Below are positions 48,286-60,185 of a stretch of 64,000 nucleotides of DNA, one piece after another. The notes beneath the pieces were generated by a model. The model made no database searches. It saw only the letters and a list, made by a program, of their open reading frames with translations, and was not told the origin of the DNA. Origin of the DNA: Artocarpus heterophyllus (Eukaryota; Streptophyta; Magnoliopsida; Rosales; Moraceae). The number at the start of each line of letters is the position of its first letter. Position 1 is the stretch's first letter. The stretch is taken from positions 37,097,521 to 37,161,520 of the forward strand of contig CM046333.1 in the NCBI GenBank assembly GCA_025403435.1, given 5' to 3'. The translations under genes were made by a program, and so were the position numbers.

Positions 48286-50581
48286 ATGGGGTTCCATGTT
48301 TCAAACCTTGCTCTTCTCACTGTAAGCTTTTCCTTTTCCCAAAATGCATGTATTTTGTCCAATAGTATTGTGTTGTTATCTAGACGTCATTTATATGTGT
48401 ATGTATATTTTTGTGTGCATATATATATAGATATTGGTTTTTGTTATTTTCCTTATGAAAGGACCGTACTTTCACGTGAGATATAAAAGTGATAGACGTA
48501 ACACTAACGTTAAAAAGGTGTAACACTAAAAAATTTAATTATCCGACCAACTTTGTTGTTATACCTTTTTACTTCTATGTACATGTTATGTTAAAGTATG
48601 TAACACTAAAAAATTTAATTATCTGACCAACTTTGTTGTTATACCTTTTTACTTCTATGTACATGTTATGTTAAAGTATGATTGTTGAAGAAGGTAGTAG
48701 AGAAAATCCATTATATATATATATGGATATGTGTATGTATGTTTAAATAATGTATATATACATAAAAATATGTATTAATTACTTAGTAAGGAGCTCATGG
48801 GAGTGCATATGCATGCAGTTGTTGGTTGCAGCAAGCCATGCTGTGCTGTCTCCTGAACTTTACTGGAAGTCTTCCCTGCCAAACACGCCCATTCCGAAAG
48901 CCGTTAGTGATCTTTTACAACCTGCAGGTTGGTACTTCAAAACCGAGAGCTTCTCTTATAGATTTCACTGAAAATATACCTCTTATGATGATTATCCATC
49001 CATTTTCCATGTTTTCGATCAGCTTCCTAAAAAGGAACACATTTGACATTATTTTTGCTTATGCGTTTAGGCAGCAGGAGGGAAATAAGAGAAAGGAGTA
49101 ATTAGTATGGCTTTTTATATCATGTTGAAGTGCTTAATGAGGAAAAAATGATATTTAAAACTTCTAATAAGCAATAAAACTTTTAAGATAAAGTTTTCTT
49201 AGAATAGTTTGACCGGTAAGACGCGTTTGGTGGTTTTGGTTAAAAACTCTCTTGAAAAATTATCAAGAAGTAGCTTTTAGGATTCAAGAAGCCAAAAGCA
49301 ATACCAAACATGTTTCCAAACATGTTTGTCCGTACCTTAATTAGGTTCAACACAAGAGGCTAGGAATGGCTTATTTTTAAGATCTGCATGCATAAAAATA
49401 AGCAAGCAACAATAAAGATAAGGGCAAAGGATAAGCGTATTAACAAAAGCAACAATAGAATTAGACCAAATAACTAGGAAAAACTGTCTAAGCGCACCCC
49501 TGCAAGACCAAAAAGTTGTTTTAATTGTCCCTAGGATGCGTTTTAATTTATAATTTTAATAAGCACAGATGAGTCTTTATTTGTCACACTGATCATAAGT
49601 ACCTTGATTACGTTTGTTGATTCTGCAGACTTAGGGGAAGACAAGAGCACATCCGTCACTGTCGGAAAGGGATCGGGAGTTAACGTAAACACCGGGAATG
49701 GGAAATCAGGCGGCGGCACCCATGTGACTGTCGGTAAAGGCCCAGGTGTGAGGGTGAACACAGGAAAGCCTGGAAAAAGAACCAATGTTGGTGTTGGGAA
49801 AGGAGGGGTGTCTGTAAGCACAGGCCACAAGGGCAGGCCAGTTTACGTTGGAGTACACCCAGGGAAGGTTCCATTCGACTACCGATATGCTGCCAGCGAG
49901 AATCAAATCCATGATGACCCCAATGTAGCGCTCTTCTTCTTGGAGAAGGACATTCACACCGGCGCGAAAATGAACTTGCATTTCACCAAAAGTTCAAACA
50001 GGGCAACTTTCTTGCCCCGTCAAGTGGCTGCATCAATCCCTTTCTCGTCCAACAAACTGCCTAAAATTCTGAACAAATTTTCCGTGACGCCGCAGTCAGA
50101 AGAAGCTGAGATGATCAAGGAAACGCTGCATGAGTGCGAAAATCCAACCGTTCAAGGCGAGGAAAAGTACTGCGCGACTTCATTGGAATCAATGGTCGAC
50201 TTCAGCACCTCCAAGCTCGGAAAAGACGTGCAGGCCTTATCAACCGAGGTGGAAAAGGAGACCGGGTCGCAGACTTATACGGTAACACAAGTGGAAGAGA
50301 AGACGGCAGGTGACAAGTCTGTGGCGTGCCACAAGCAGAACTACCCGTTCGCGGTGTTCTACTGCCACGCAACGCGGACTACAAAGACTTATTTGGTGTC
50401 CATGGAAGGCGCAGATGGGGTCAAAGCTAAAGCAGTAGCGGTGTGCCACACAGATACCTCGGCATGGAACCCGAAGCATTTGGCCTTTTTGGTCCTCAAA
50501 GTGAAGCCAGGAACTGTTCCAGTCTGCCATTTTCTTCCTGAGGATCACATAGTCTGGATTCCAAACAAGAAATCTTCATAA
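48286..50581 (+). CDS. RD22: RD22-like BURP-domain protein, three exons, 365 aa
   Basis: The exons are 48286-48321, 48819-48927 and 49629-50581, with GT-AG introns in phases 0 and 1. The protein starts MGFHVSNLALL and continues LLVAASHAVLSPELYWKSSL: a signal peptide, then the short segment typical of RD22. Residues about 50-115 are Gly/Thr/Val repeats (VTVGKGSGVNVNTG, THVTVGKG). From about 140 the BURP domain runs to the end, starting ALFFLEKDIHTG. The conserved Cys-His pairs are ACHKQNYPF, YCHATRTTK, VCHTDTSAW and VCHFLPEDHIVW. BURP proteins of this class are secreted cell-wall proteins linked to ABA and dehydration responses. All frames are open and length fits the family, so this appears to be a working gene. 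Confidence 0.93.
48520..48679 (+). repeat. 80-bp tandem duplication in RD22 intron 1
   Basis: Copies 48520-48599 and 48600-48679 start GTAACACTAAAAAATTTAAT. One clear mismatch (CCGACC against CTGACC) separates them. The duplication lengthens the 497-bp intron and does not touch the splice sites. Confidence 0.85.
49215..49315. mobile_element. MITE-like piece in RD22 intron 2
   Basis: GCGTTTGGTGGTTTTGG near 49222 and, about 70 bases on, GCCAAAAGCAATACCAAAC form imperfect inverted ends around an AT-rich centre. The target duplication was not resolved. Confidence 0.4.
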
Positions 50582-52894
50582 ACCACTCTAGAGTTCTACC
50601 TCTTCATCAGTTGCAGTTGTTTTTAGTTGCGACAGTGTTTTTTTTTTTTTTTTTTTGGGGGATCATAATAATATGTAGTGGTCTACGTTATGCACCGTAT
50701 TAATTATGCCATACTTGTGTGTGAAGCGTTATATATTTCATTTCATTACCTATGCTCTTAGCGATTAAATAATATCCTATTGGTACAATATGATAATTTA
50801 GTTCTCTTCAATAACATAGAGTTGAATCTATTTTTTATTTGCATCGCCAGGCAGGACATAGTTTTTATAGTTTTTTAGTTAAAAAGTTAATAGAAAATGA
50901 CGAGTCAAGCCCTGAAGAAATCCCACCCTTTAATCTGTGACGTATTTCATTTTGGGTAAGTAACTAGTTCGTACTTCATAACCACAAAAAAAAAAAAAAG
51001 GAAAATTTTAAAAATAAAAACTGATTGCATTTCATCTTCTGAAAATCGTAAACTCAATACAACGCTCCATAATTTAGAAGAATAATACATGTTTGCAGAA
51101 AAGTTGACTTCGAATCTCCAAGACACAAGATTCCCCGATCCCATGTAACCAACTTCTGAAACTATACTTAGTCAGTGGTCACAACTAACTTGCAGGGTAC
51201 ATATCTTGTTGCATGACATTCTTGGAAAAGAGAATGAGCTCGTTAGTCTTCGAACAAAGTTGGATATAACTACGTTGGAAAACCACGATCTAAAAGAAAG
51301 CTAGAGAAATCTGTTCTTGCTTCATGGAGTACCTAATATTACCTTTGCAAGAAAACAGCTGACTCGGAACCCAATTAACTCCAAGAAATTACCGATTCTC
51401 CGTAGTTACCAAAACCTCCTAATTACCTCTTCAGGGAACGCAGTTGCTTCACCAGCGGTTAGATTTTTGATGGATATTAATGCTGAAGACAGATAAAGAA
51501 TTACAGAGGCAAGGAACGCTTCCGCTGCAAGCTAATTACGAAGAATTTCAACTTAAAAATCAAAATAGAAAGAGGTTAGTTAGGTCCTAAATTTGTCTCT
51601 TGCAAGATCACCGACTGCCACTTAGTTGGATGTAGGAAGAAAAAGAACAAGAGCAAGCACGCAAGATTTATAATAGTTCACTTACGGTGTGAAAGCTACA
51701 TCCACTTGTCACCGCAAAGTATTCCTGTAATTAGATAAAGAAACACAAGGTACAATCCACTCTGAAAATACCCTCGGCCTCTTTGTTTTTCTCTACAGAA
51801 AACAATTGAACTAAAAGTCTCTAATACATCGGGCAGAATTAGGGCAAGACAATGCACATAGAATTAAGTCAAACTGCACTCAGTGGAAAGAGTACACAGT
51901 ATAATTTGGCTCCGCACTACTCAACAGATGTCTCCACTCCTCAGTCCACAAAAGTGCGACCACCATGTGAAGCCATGTGATTTACCCCGAGTCCGGCCAG
52001 TTTATTAGCTATGCAATTTCTTGTTCTCACGTTCATTCACGACAGGTTGAACAATGGCAAGCTAAATAGGATGTGATTCAAGCGAGTAACTGCAGGAGGA
52101 GAGACTCAACCCACCAGAAGCTGCAAAAAACCGAGGTCTATACCAAAGTAACTTGGCTTCGAAGGGTGTTCTGGTTACAAGGTTTGACCTGAAGGGAAGA
52201 AAGATCTGTAGTTTCGCGGACTCCCCACAGCTTGCCATTTAATCCACAATAGAGGCAGAGGACGCCATGTGACAGGACCACGTGAAGGAGCTCTATCAAG
52301 GCTTCCATTCACCTGGGAAAATGTAATCCGATTCGTTTGATACTTCCCATTACAACAGAATCAATTTCTTAAGGTTTGCACAGAGACCACAAAATTCTGT
52401 TTTCTTATAATCTCATATGGCCCAGAGTGAAGAAATCATCATTGTAGAGTGTAGAGCATAGGTTTGTGAGCCGAACTCTTCTTTTACAGCTCTCTATACC
52501 AGTCCAGCAATCTCATCTGAACAGGATATTGCTCCTCAAAACATGATACAAACCAATTCCAGAGTTCAAGAGAGACTGCACGTTAGAGATGTGTTCTGTT
52601 TCTTCATGCTAAGCAAAATCTGTAAAAAGATTCCAAGGCAATCCTTTTCTATTCAACTTACCTGCCAAATTGACCATGGAATACTTTCTACAAGCTTACA
52701 AATGAATATCCCTGTGTATAAAATTATATTGTTAGATTGGAACATTAAAAGATTAAAGCCCAAAATTAAGCAATAAGAATTTAAGTCGATTCAAAGACAT
52801 ACATGAATGGAGTGATAGAGTTGTAAAGCGACAATTGTCATTCTCCAACGTAATTTTAACTTTTATACCTTCTGGTCAACTGAAGGATTGAAAT
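50582..52894. other. RD22 3' flank and non-coding sequence
   Basis: A run of about 18 T lies near 50640-50656, and an AATAAT-type signal is nearby. From about 51000 to 52890 the sequence is of moderate GC and looks single-copy, without LTR or MITE features and without a credible open frame. It directly follows (on the minus strand) the stop codon of the polymerase exons, so it may be former 3' untranslated or downstream sequence of that gene. Confidence 0.4.
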
Positions 52895-53178
52895 CTAGGA
52901 GCCAGGGGGAAAAGCTTTGAGTTGCAACTGATCTTCCTGGAAAGGTTCCATAGAAGAACCCCATTTTCTTCCGACTTTCAGTTTGACATGCAAAGGTACT
53001 GAAGATCAAGAATTTAATTAGATAATGTTTATTTGCCCACAAAAATAGCAAAACCATTAACTAATAGCATTATGCATATACCAAGAAGCGAAGCAGCATT
53101 TTCCATCCTCATCCGTAACAATGATGCAGCTTCCTTTAAGACAGAGAGATTAACTTCCAAAAGTAATTCATCATGTAC
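52895..53178 (-). pseudogene. TEB: Last two coding exons of a TEBICHI/Pol theta-like DNA polymerase, upstream exons missing
   Basis: On the minus strand, exon 53178-53082 reads VHDELLLEVNLSVLKEAASL followed by MENAASLL. After an 83-bp intron with good GT and AG ends, exon 52998-52895 reads PLHVKLKVGRKWGSSMEPFQ and ends in TAG. VHDELLLEV is family A polymerase motif C, with the catalytic Asp-Glu pair. The LHVKLKVG-WGS-EPF tail distinguishes TEBICHI (plant Pol theta, end joining) from the organellar Pol I type. The frame is open and the splice junctions are in phase. An acceptor AG precedes the first exon, so an upstream exon once existed, but none is visible up to the ASI1 gene at 59.3 kb. It is therefore probably a truncated copy. 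Confidence 0.8.
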
Positions 53179-54160
53179 CTGAAAGAAACCATTTTTAATA
53201 TAACAGTTAGTTTAGTAATTTTAAATTATGAAATCAAAAGTTGCTATGAAAAAAGCAATCCTTGACTTGCTTCTTAAATTTTCCTACCAAGTAGCAATTT
53301 TTAGAAGCAACTTAATAAAAATAGGGTTTACCAAACATCCTAAATTATTATAAGTAGTTACAAGCGAATACAAAAGCTAAAAGTAGCCTTTAAAAGTAAC
53401 GCCAAAGGGGCTAAAATGCCTAAAATGTACCTCAAAATGTGTTTAAAAAAATCACTCTTTACATCCCAAGGATTATAAACCAACATATTCTTCACTTTCT
53501 TTGGTAGGAAGAAGAGAATAAAGGATAGAAAAAATTGAAGTGATAGAAAAGAAATTAGTTTTTTCCTTTGGGTTATTTGGTAGACAGAATCAAAAGAATA
53601 TGAGTCTAATTATTGTTTGATTCATCAACTTATATTACTTAGTAATTTAAGTTATCATTATTAGGTTTCAAGGTTTCCACTCAAAAATATGTTCAAGCAT
53701 TCGAAAATATTCAAATTAGTGAGACTATTAGAACTTTTATCTTCCATATTCCTTGTGTTTGGCAACATGTGTTCATATTCAACAATACGGTTCGGATTAA
53801 AATTGGTGTTCAGCAGGTCATAAAAACTAGATCATTTGACACAATTCAATTCAAACTATTAAAACAATCCCATAACTTAGGAATGGCATGCACTTGCACA
53901 TTTCTCTCATTTTCCTCTCCCTTCTATCTAGAATCCCTCTCTCTTTCTCTCTAACTTTTCAAACTTCCCTTACTTCTTGCTCTCCAACTCATTTCTCTTT
54001 GGCGTTCGCTTTTTTTGGTTTTGAGGGTTGTCTTCCTCCTGCAAATCTTGCTCGTTAGCATTTATGTGCTTTTTTTAGCGCATCTCGTTGGGTGTTTTGC
54101 ATCTGTTTATGCTCCTAGTTGCTAGACTTGTGAGCTAGGTCTCTCCTGCTTCCATTATAA
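53179..54160. other. Non-coding interval upstream of the polymerase exons
   Basis: No polymerase exon is recognised. From about 53890 there is a CT-rich tract leading into the LINE ORF1 remains and possibly serving as its 5' leader. Confidence 0.4.
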
Positions 54161-54164
54161 ACAA

Positions 54165-55196
54165 GAGAGAAGTGGCAGATATCCTTTCTAATGTTTCTGA
54201 GGCTAGTCCACTAGAAGATTCTCTAGACTTAGTTCTTGGATTTTGAAGCTGCTGAGAAGTTTTCGAAGAAGTTAGCCATTGCCAAGCTCATCCCCAAAAA
54301 GACCCATCCCAAAATATGTGATTGTCTCTATCCTAAAGGGACCTTGGCTTAGTTCAAGACCGTGGAAGATTGAAGAACCGGCACAAGGGATTTTGCCTGA
54401 GAAAGATTGCAGGAAGGTGTTGAAGATACGTCCATGGATCGTTAGAGGGTGTCTATTGGTGGTGAAGGAATGGCCTATAGATGGTTGCTGGCAGTCTGTC
54501 GTTTTTAGCAAGACCTTGTTTTAAGCCTATGTTCATGGTCTTCCTCTCAGTTTTTAAAATCTAGGTAATGCAACTAGAATTGTAAAAAAGATCTGGGGTC
54601 CGGTATCCTTTGCTATTTGTGATGATGAAGGGATTTAGGGGTCAAAGTATATTAAATTTAGAGTAACATTGAAAAACCACTTTTTCATGGTTTTCTACAA
54701 AAGATTTCTGGAGTTGGAGAAACTTGGGTTCAAATCAAGTATGAGGAGCTTCTTCAGTTTTGCTTTCAGTGCGGCATCATAGACCATGACGCAAAGACAT
54801 GCAAAGAGGAGCTAGCATGGGTCAAATAGCTTACGGGGAGGTGGTGCCTAAGTATGATAGTAAAGGTCTGAGTCCATGGACGAGACGTGCTTCTCAACTA
54901 CAAGGGACACAAGTTTGACTAGCTTAGTTGGGCATGGTAAGAGACTGAAAGCAATCAATACCAATGGTGACAGTGCTCCTAGCGTTTATGGCGAGGTTTG
55001 CTCCGGAGCAATCAATATCAATAGTGACACATCATTTAGGCCTGCGGCTTCGACGAGGAGCGTATTGTATTCAGGAGAAGTGTGTATCAGAACTGGTATG
55101 GGTGGTGGGAGTGGTTCCGTGGAAGTGGCCGACAATTTGTGTCACAACCTGAAACCGGAGTCCACGATTAAATCGAAAGATATTTTAGAAATTTGA
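54165..55196 (+). pseudogene. LINE ORF1 fragment (DUF4283 and zinc knuckle), 3' truncated
   Basis: The reading starts EVADILSNVSEASPLEDSLD, then DUF4283-type sequence ILPEKDCRKVLKIRPWIVRG and LLVVKEWPIDG at 54380-54500. A CCHC-type knuckle CFQCGIIDHDAKTC follows near 54760-54800. A Ser/Gly-rich tail runs to the stop ending at 55196. Frames shift several times. No endonuclease or reverse transcriptase follows, so this copy kept its 5' part and lost its 3' part, the reverse of the usual LINE truncation. Confidence 0.8.
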
Positions 55197-56046
55197 CGAT
55201 TTTAAACATATGAAAAAAAAAAGTATAATTGGGCCCAATAAAAATTTAAAAAATAAATCAAATTTGCTTAAAAGTATTCAAAATTTAGATAAAAAAATAT
55301 TCAATAATAAATTAATGCTTATAAAATAATAAGTAGTTTTAGAAGTGTAGTTAGAATCAAAACTTTTGAATTGAAAATTATAGCATGTAAAAGCTTTCAT
55401 TGTAGCTTACTTTTTATATTATTGTAGCATATAAGAGTTTTATACTGTAGCAACTAAAAGTTTTGATTAAAACTGATTTTACTAAATCTCCTTTAAGTAA
55501 ATTACGTAGCTTTAAAATAAAATTACATAACAATAAAAAAAAAAGTTTGTATAAGTAAACAATGATCTATTGAGAGTGTTCAATCCATATACTTTTTATG
55601 CTATCAAGATTCAAGCATAACTAAGACTCAAAATATAGGACAAGTATACCAGTTATGAACAAAAAATTATTTCATAATTTAATTTATACATCGTAACGAA
55701 AACCAACTGCCAAAACATAAATTTATGAATATTTACTAACAGACATTCAATCCTATTCTTCTTTAGTGGATTGTTGTATGCATGGGCACAATACATCAAT
55801 TCTTCACCATCGGGTTTCTCCTTTTAACCACTAAAATGCTTAGGAAAATAAATTGCTAAAGATAAGCAATCAATTCTTTATCAAAAATTGCACTTAGGTG
55901 GTGTAAAAAATTATGGAGACTTAAGATCTATATTTATAACACATGGTAGGAGTTATTCTTGTCAAACTGAGAAACTTGAAAAACTTGTATCTCAAGTTTG
56001 CCCGCTATGCGTGCCTATCACAGGAAAGCTTTCTTGTGATACACGC
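55197..56046. other. Non-coding interval with a MITE-like piece
   Basis: The 55310-55500 stretch (GTGTAGTTAGAATC, TTTTATACTGTAGCAACT) resembles the dispersed short element also seen near 35735, 41150 and 46884. The rest shows no gene. An open frame of 97 codons at 55888-56181 has no recognised domain and runs into the next LTR. Confidence 0.45.
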
Positions 56047-57485
56047 TGTTGGAAAAATAATACGCAGCGGAATTTTAAAAATTTTATATCAGAGTATTTT
56101 TCAAGTAGTGCAGTCTTAGTTTGTGAACTATTTAGAATAGGAAACTGTTATTTTTGCATTACTCAGGATCTTTCAATTTAAATTAGAATAATATCATGAC
56201 AAAAATAATCTGATTTAAACAATTATAAATAATGGGTTGTCCGTAATTCAAATTCAATTAGATTTAAATTAATTAGTAATTTAATATTCAAATGATTAAT
56301 TATTTAAAATCTTAAACTTAATTTGAATAAGTATTTTCTTAAAATTAATTTTACAATTAATTGCCTAAAATAGCCATGCCTAGCGCCAACAATCCTAATT
56401 AAATTGATGTGCACTCCAAGTTTAGGCCCTAAATACCCAACCAAAGTACCTTCTAGATAATCCATAATATTCGACTTTCTTATTATGTTTTTGAAGTTAG
56501 TGAGCTAGTGTTGGGACCCAATGAATATACTATCAAACTTTTATTATTATAAACTAAATAATGTCAGATTAGTTATTTATCAATTATCAACTTTGGTATT
56601 ATTCCACTAAAGACCCAAAAGTTGTATTCTTGATAATATACTAATTTACGAGACTCTGATTAGCCTTATCTATGATCTTTCATATTATGTGTATCCCATA
56701 TATTACTCATAGTTGACTTAAGGACTAGTTTCATTTTACCTTCTCAACTATTTTATCCTAAAATTTCATTATTTACTTATTTGGAAAAATTCCATTTATA
56801 AGAAATACAAATAGAATATCATTTAAATATGTATCCAGATAAAAAAGTGTCTTATCTTTTCCAATTTGTTTAATGCTCTCATCAAGTATAGGTTATGCCT
56901 CCAACATATTGAAAAATAGAATATTCGATTACTGAAGTTCTTGCCTTTGGTATATTAAAAGACATAAGTTATAAAAACATGAAATCATGAGCCCACTTTA
57001 GTTTTAAGATCAAACATAAATGATTTTCAAAGTGAATTGATTTATCTGAACAAAATTATTAATAAAACAATCCACTTGGTACTGTATGATATATGACCTC
57101 TGCTTAGGTCTTGTACATTAATGTATCTACCATGAGCCTAGTTTGTTCTTGATGACCAAGATAAGTCATCTCCCCAATTAGGTATAGATTTTTGTTATAG
57201 CTTTATCATGAATAAAGTGATAATCCTTATTCCATAAACTACAAACTATTAAATTTGACTATTAATCTTATGATCATATCTTTCTGCATAACCCTGTATA
57301 TGCACAATCCAAAACTTAGAGCTAACAGTCATAGTACTTTTGTTTGTTTGGCATACAATCAACAATATGAAAGTAAATATGATAATTTCTTTTTTGAACA
57401 TATAAATATAACCTTATTAATTATTAAAAACCAAATGTCTATTAAATACTTCAAAATTATTTAATACTTAAGGCACATACCTAAC
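56047..57485. mobile_element. Copy of the TGTTGG-type LTR family
   Basis: It begins TGTTGGAAAAATAATACGCA followed by GCGGAA, matching the start of the solo LTR at 18739. It ends near CATACCTAACA. The middle shares a TTATTCCACTAAAGACC-like tract (ACTCCACTAAAAACTTG in the other copy). A target duplication was not found, so the right border is uncertain. Confidence 0.6.
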
Positions 57486-57639
57486 ATAAAGGTGGAAGTA
57501 CTTTGATTGGCTAATAAGATGATGTTTGGTAGTGTTTCTACTTATTTATGAAAACATTTATGTGCGTCTTTTGAGAAACGAAAGTGAGAACAAAAACGAA
57601 AGCAAAAACATTTTTAAATTTAGGCTGTTTGGGAACACA

Positions 57640-58180
57640 GTTTAAACCATAAAATTATGGTTCAAACCAACTTTACTATAATGTTTTTTCTATAAAATTT
57701 GAATTTCAAAACAACAATGTTGATTTATGCTTTTGTTTTCAACTAAGCTCCCAAACAACCTAACATTTAGCTAACAAATGCTTTGGAACCTTTAGTGGAA
57801 GCATAAAATGGTGAGAATAATTTTGTTAAGAAAATGAAAAATGATTCAAAACTTTTTTCTTATTTTTGCTTTTAATTTTTAAGGGGTATGACTTAAAAAT
57901 TAAAAATAATTTAAATGTAGTTTAAATTATAAAATTATGGTACAAACTAATTTTGCTACAATGTTTTTTTCTACAAAATTTGAATTTCAAAACAACAACG
58001 TTGATTTATGCTTTTGTTTTCAACTAAGCTCCCTAACAGACTAACATTTGGCTAACAAGGTGCTTGGAAACTCAGAGTGGAAGCATAAAATGGCGAGAAA
58101 GATTTTGTTAAGAAAACAAAAAACGATTCAAAACTATTTTCTCATTTTTGCTTTTACTTTTTAAGGGGTATGATTTATTA
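57640..58180. repeat. Tandem duplication, about 281-bp period
   Basis: The stretch starting GTTTAAACCATAAAATTATG at 57640 recurs as GTTTAAATTATAAAATTATG at about 57920. AAGGGGTATG at 57881 recurs at 58163, so the period is 280-282 bases. The copies agree at roughly nine of ten positions. The sequence has no coding potential. Confidence 0.8.
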
Positions 58181-59290
58181 GACATTTTAGAAGCATACCC
58201 AAATACATGTTCCAAAAAACAACCACAAAATATATGCACATGGAATTTTTTAGTAGTTTAAAAGAAAATATTGCATAGAAAAATGAAAGGTGAAAAAAAC
58301 AAAAGAATACCCTTAAAAAAACAAAAAGAATTTCGCCATTCTAAGGGCGTCAGCATTTTCTTATGTTGTTATGTTCTGTCCTCACACGTGACAGTTGGGT
58401 TAAGTACAGTGGAACGTCCACCCTTTTTCTTTTGTATGGTAATAACTCATCTTCCACTCTCTGAGTACAAGTTTTCGAAGACAAAATCAATAATTTTATT
58501 TTTTATTTTTTTGAGAAAGCAAAATCAAGAGTTTTTTTTAATCTATTTTCATAAAAATCAAAGATTTTATTTTTTTTGAGGTCACAAAAAAATTGTATTA
58601 GTTCTTACTTACCTTTTTTTTTTTTTTCGTGAGAACCCTAAAAAATAATTTAAAAAATCATTTTAACTTTGACTTCGTGAACTTTATTAAAATATACAAA
58701 AGTGATTGCAAAAATATTTGGTGTAGGGCACCACTAACTAAGCTATAAACGATATAAAATTTTCACATATTATAGCAAAAAAATTATTACTGTATAAATT
58801 TTTATATATACAGTAAAAACAGTTTTAACAAATAACTTTTACCATCATATCCAACATCTTTTATATTTTTTAAAAAGAAAAGAAAAAGAATAAAGAGAAA
58901 ATAAATAATCGAATATATGCCTTCATATATTCTTTTACTAATCAATTTTTAATTTTGACTTAAGACATTATTCAAAAAAAACTCCTTAATAAAAAAATAA
59001 AAAAAATTTAAAAACTTAAAAAAAAAATTTTATAATAAGAATTTTGACTTAAAAAACATAACACCTAGATGAGGGAAATAAACCACTCTTTTAGGGCAAT
59101 ATAAACTAACAGGCCAAGTTTAAAAATACATATTTTTAACAAGATAAATTATAAAAATATCGCAATTTATATATCCAATTAAATCCTTAGAAAAACCCTA
59201 ATTTTGAATTAAAAAACGCCCTCTCTGTGAGACGGAACGTATATATATGCACACACCTATATGTATATATATTCCCAGAAAAACGGAGAT
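58181..59290. other. Non-coding interval before the ASI1-like gene
   Basis: T-rich and A-rich tracts fill most of this stretch (for example near 58505-58630 and 58980-59025), and no gene is supported. TATATATATG near 59240 lies just before the likely ASI1 transcript start and may act as its TATA region. Confidence 0.4.
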
Positions 59291-59454
59291 ACTACAGTAG
59301 AAAGAAATCCAAGAGGCAAAGAAGGAGGGACTCAGAGCGCGGTGAAACAGAGGAACAAGAAGAAGAAGAAAGAAAGACAGAAATAAAGGGAGAGAATCGG
59401 AACTTACTGTAAGTTTCCCGCCAAGATATATTGATACCCAATTTCTCCATTTCG

Positions 59455-60185
59455 ATGCCTCAATCCGATTCTTCACCAGCATTACTTTGTTCTTCTTCGG
59501 TATAATTTTTTTTTTTGTTTTGTTTTGCTGTAAATTCGCTTTCCAAATTTGTGGAGAAATCTTTTTTAGGTTTCGGTTTGTTCGTTATTGTGGCCATTTT
59601 ATCGGGTATTTTCAGATTCCGTTGTTTTGAGATTTTAATTCTCAATCAGACGGTGAAATGTTTTGAATTAAGTTTCTTAAATCAGTTTATTGACTGTTTG
59701 TTTTCTTCGAAACTAGAATTTAGTGGAATTACTAGGAAAAGATATCTGTTTTATCATTATTATTGTTATCATTTTATGTTTAGTCGAGATTATCAATTTT
59801 CATAATCAATTTTGGGAGAAATTCCCTTCATTTGGAGATAATTTGACATAAGAGGGATTTGTTTAGGCTTTCTCTTCAGGCCTAGCTATTATGTGGATTT
59901 CATTACTACAGACGACTGCCGCTGAAAATTAAGTCTTGAGAAGTTTACGATTATTATTATTTTTTTTGGGAAACTGGACTATCAGAAATCTATGTTCTTC
60001 ACATTTTTCTTCTGGTATAGGATTCATTTCTATTTACCTATAGGTTTTACAGTCTGATGTGAATTAATAGTTATCCAATCATGGATGCTTGTGTTATTTC
60101 TTTTTTAATTCTGTAATCTTTAGTTGGTTTTGAAGGTTGTTTAATTACTCTGCTGGGAAATTAGCCTTTTATACGAGCATGGTAG
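59455..60185 (+). promoter_or_regulatory. Possible spliced upstream open reading frame in the ASI1 leader
   Basis: ATG at 59455 opens 15 codons (MPQSDSSPALLCSSS) up to a candidate donor at 59500. If this joins the acceptor before 60165, the frame continues six codons to a TAG that overlaps the ASI1 start region (GCATGGTAG). This would be a 21-residue upstream peptide that could dampen translation. The splice pairing is inferred. Confidence 0.3.

Noticed and set aside
55888..56181. A 97-codon frame as a candidate exon
   Set aside because: It runs into an LTR-family start at 56047 and shows no known domain or splice context.
59227..59482. Basic plus-strand and hydrophobic minus-strand frames before ASI1
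   Set aside because: An A/G-rich leader produces both by composition; the region fits the ASI1 5' untranslated exon.
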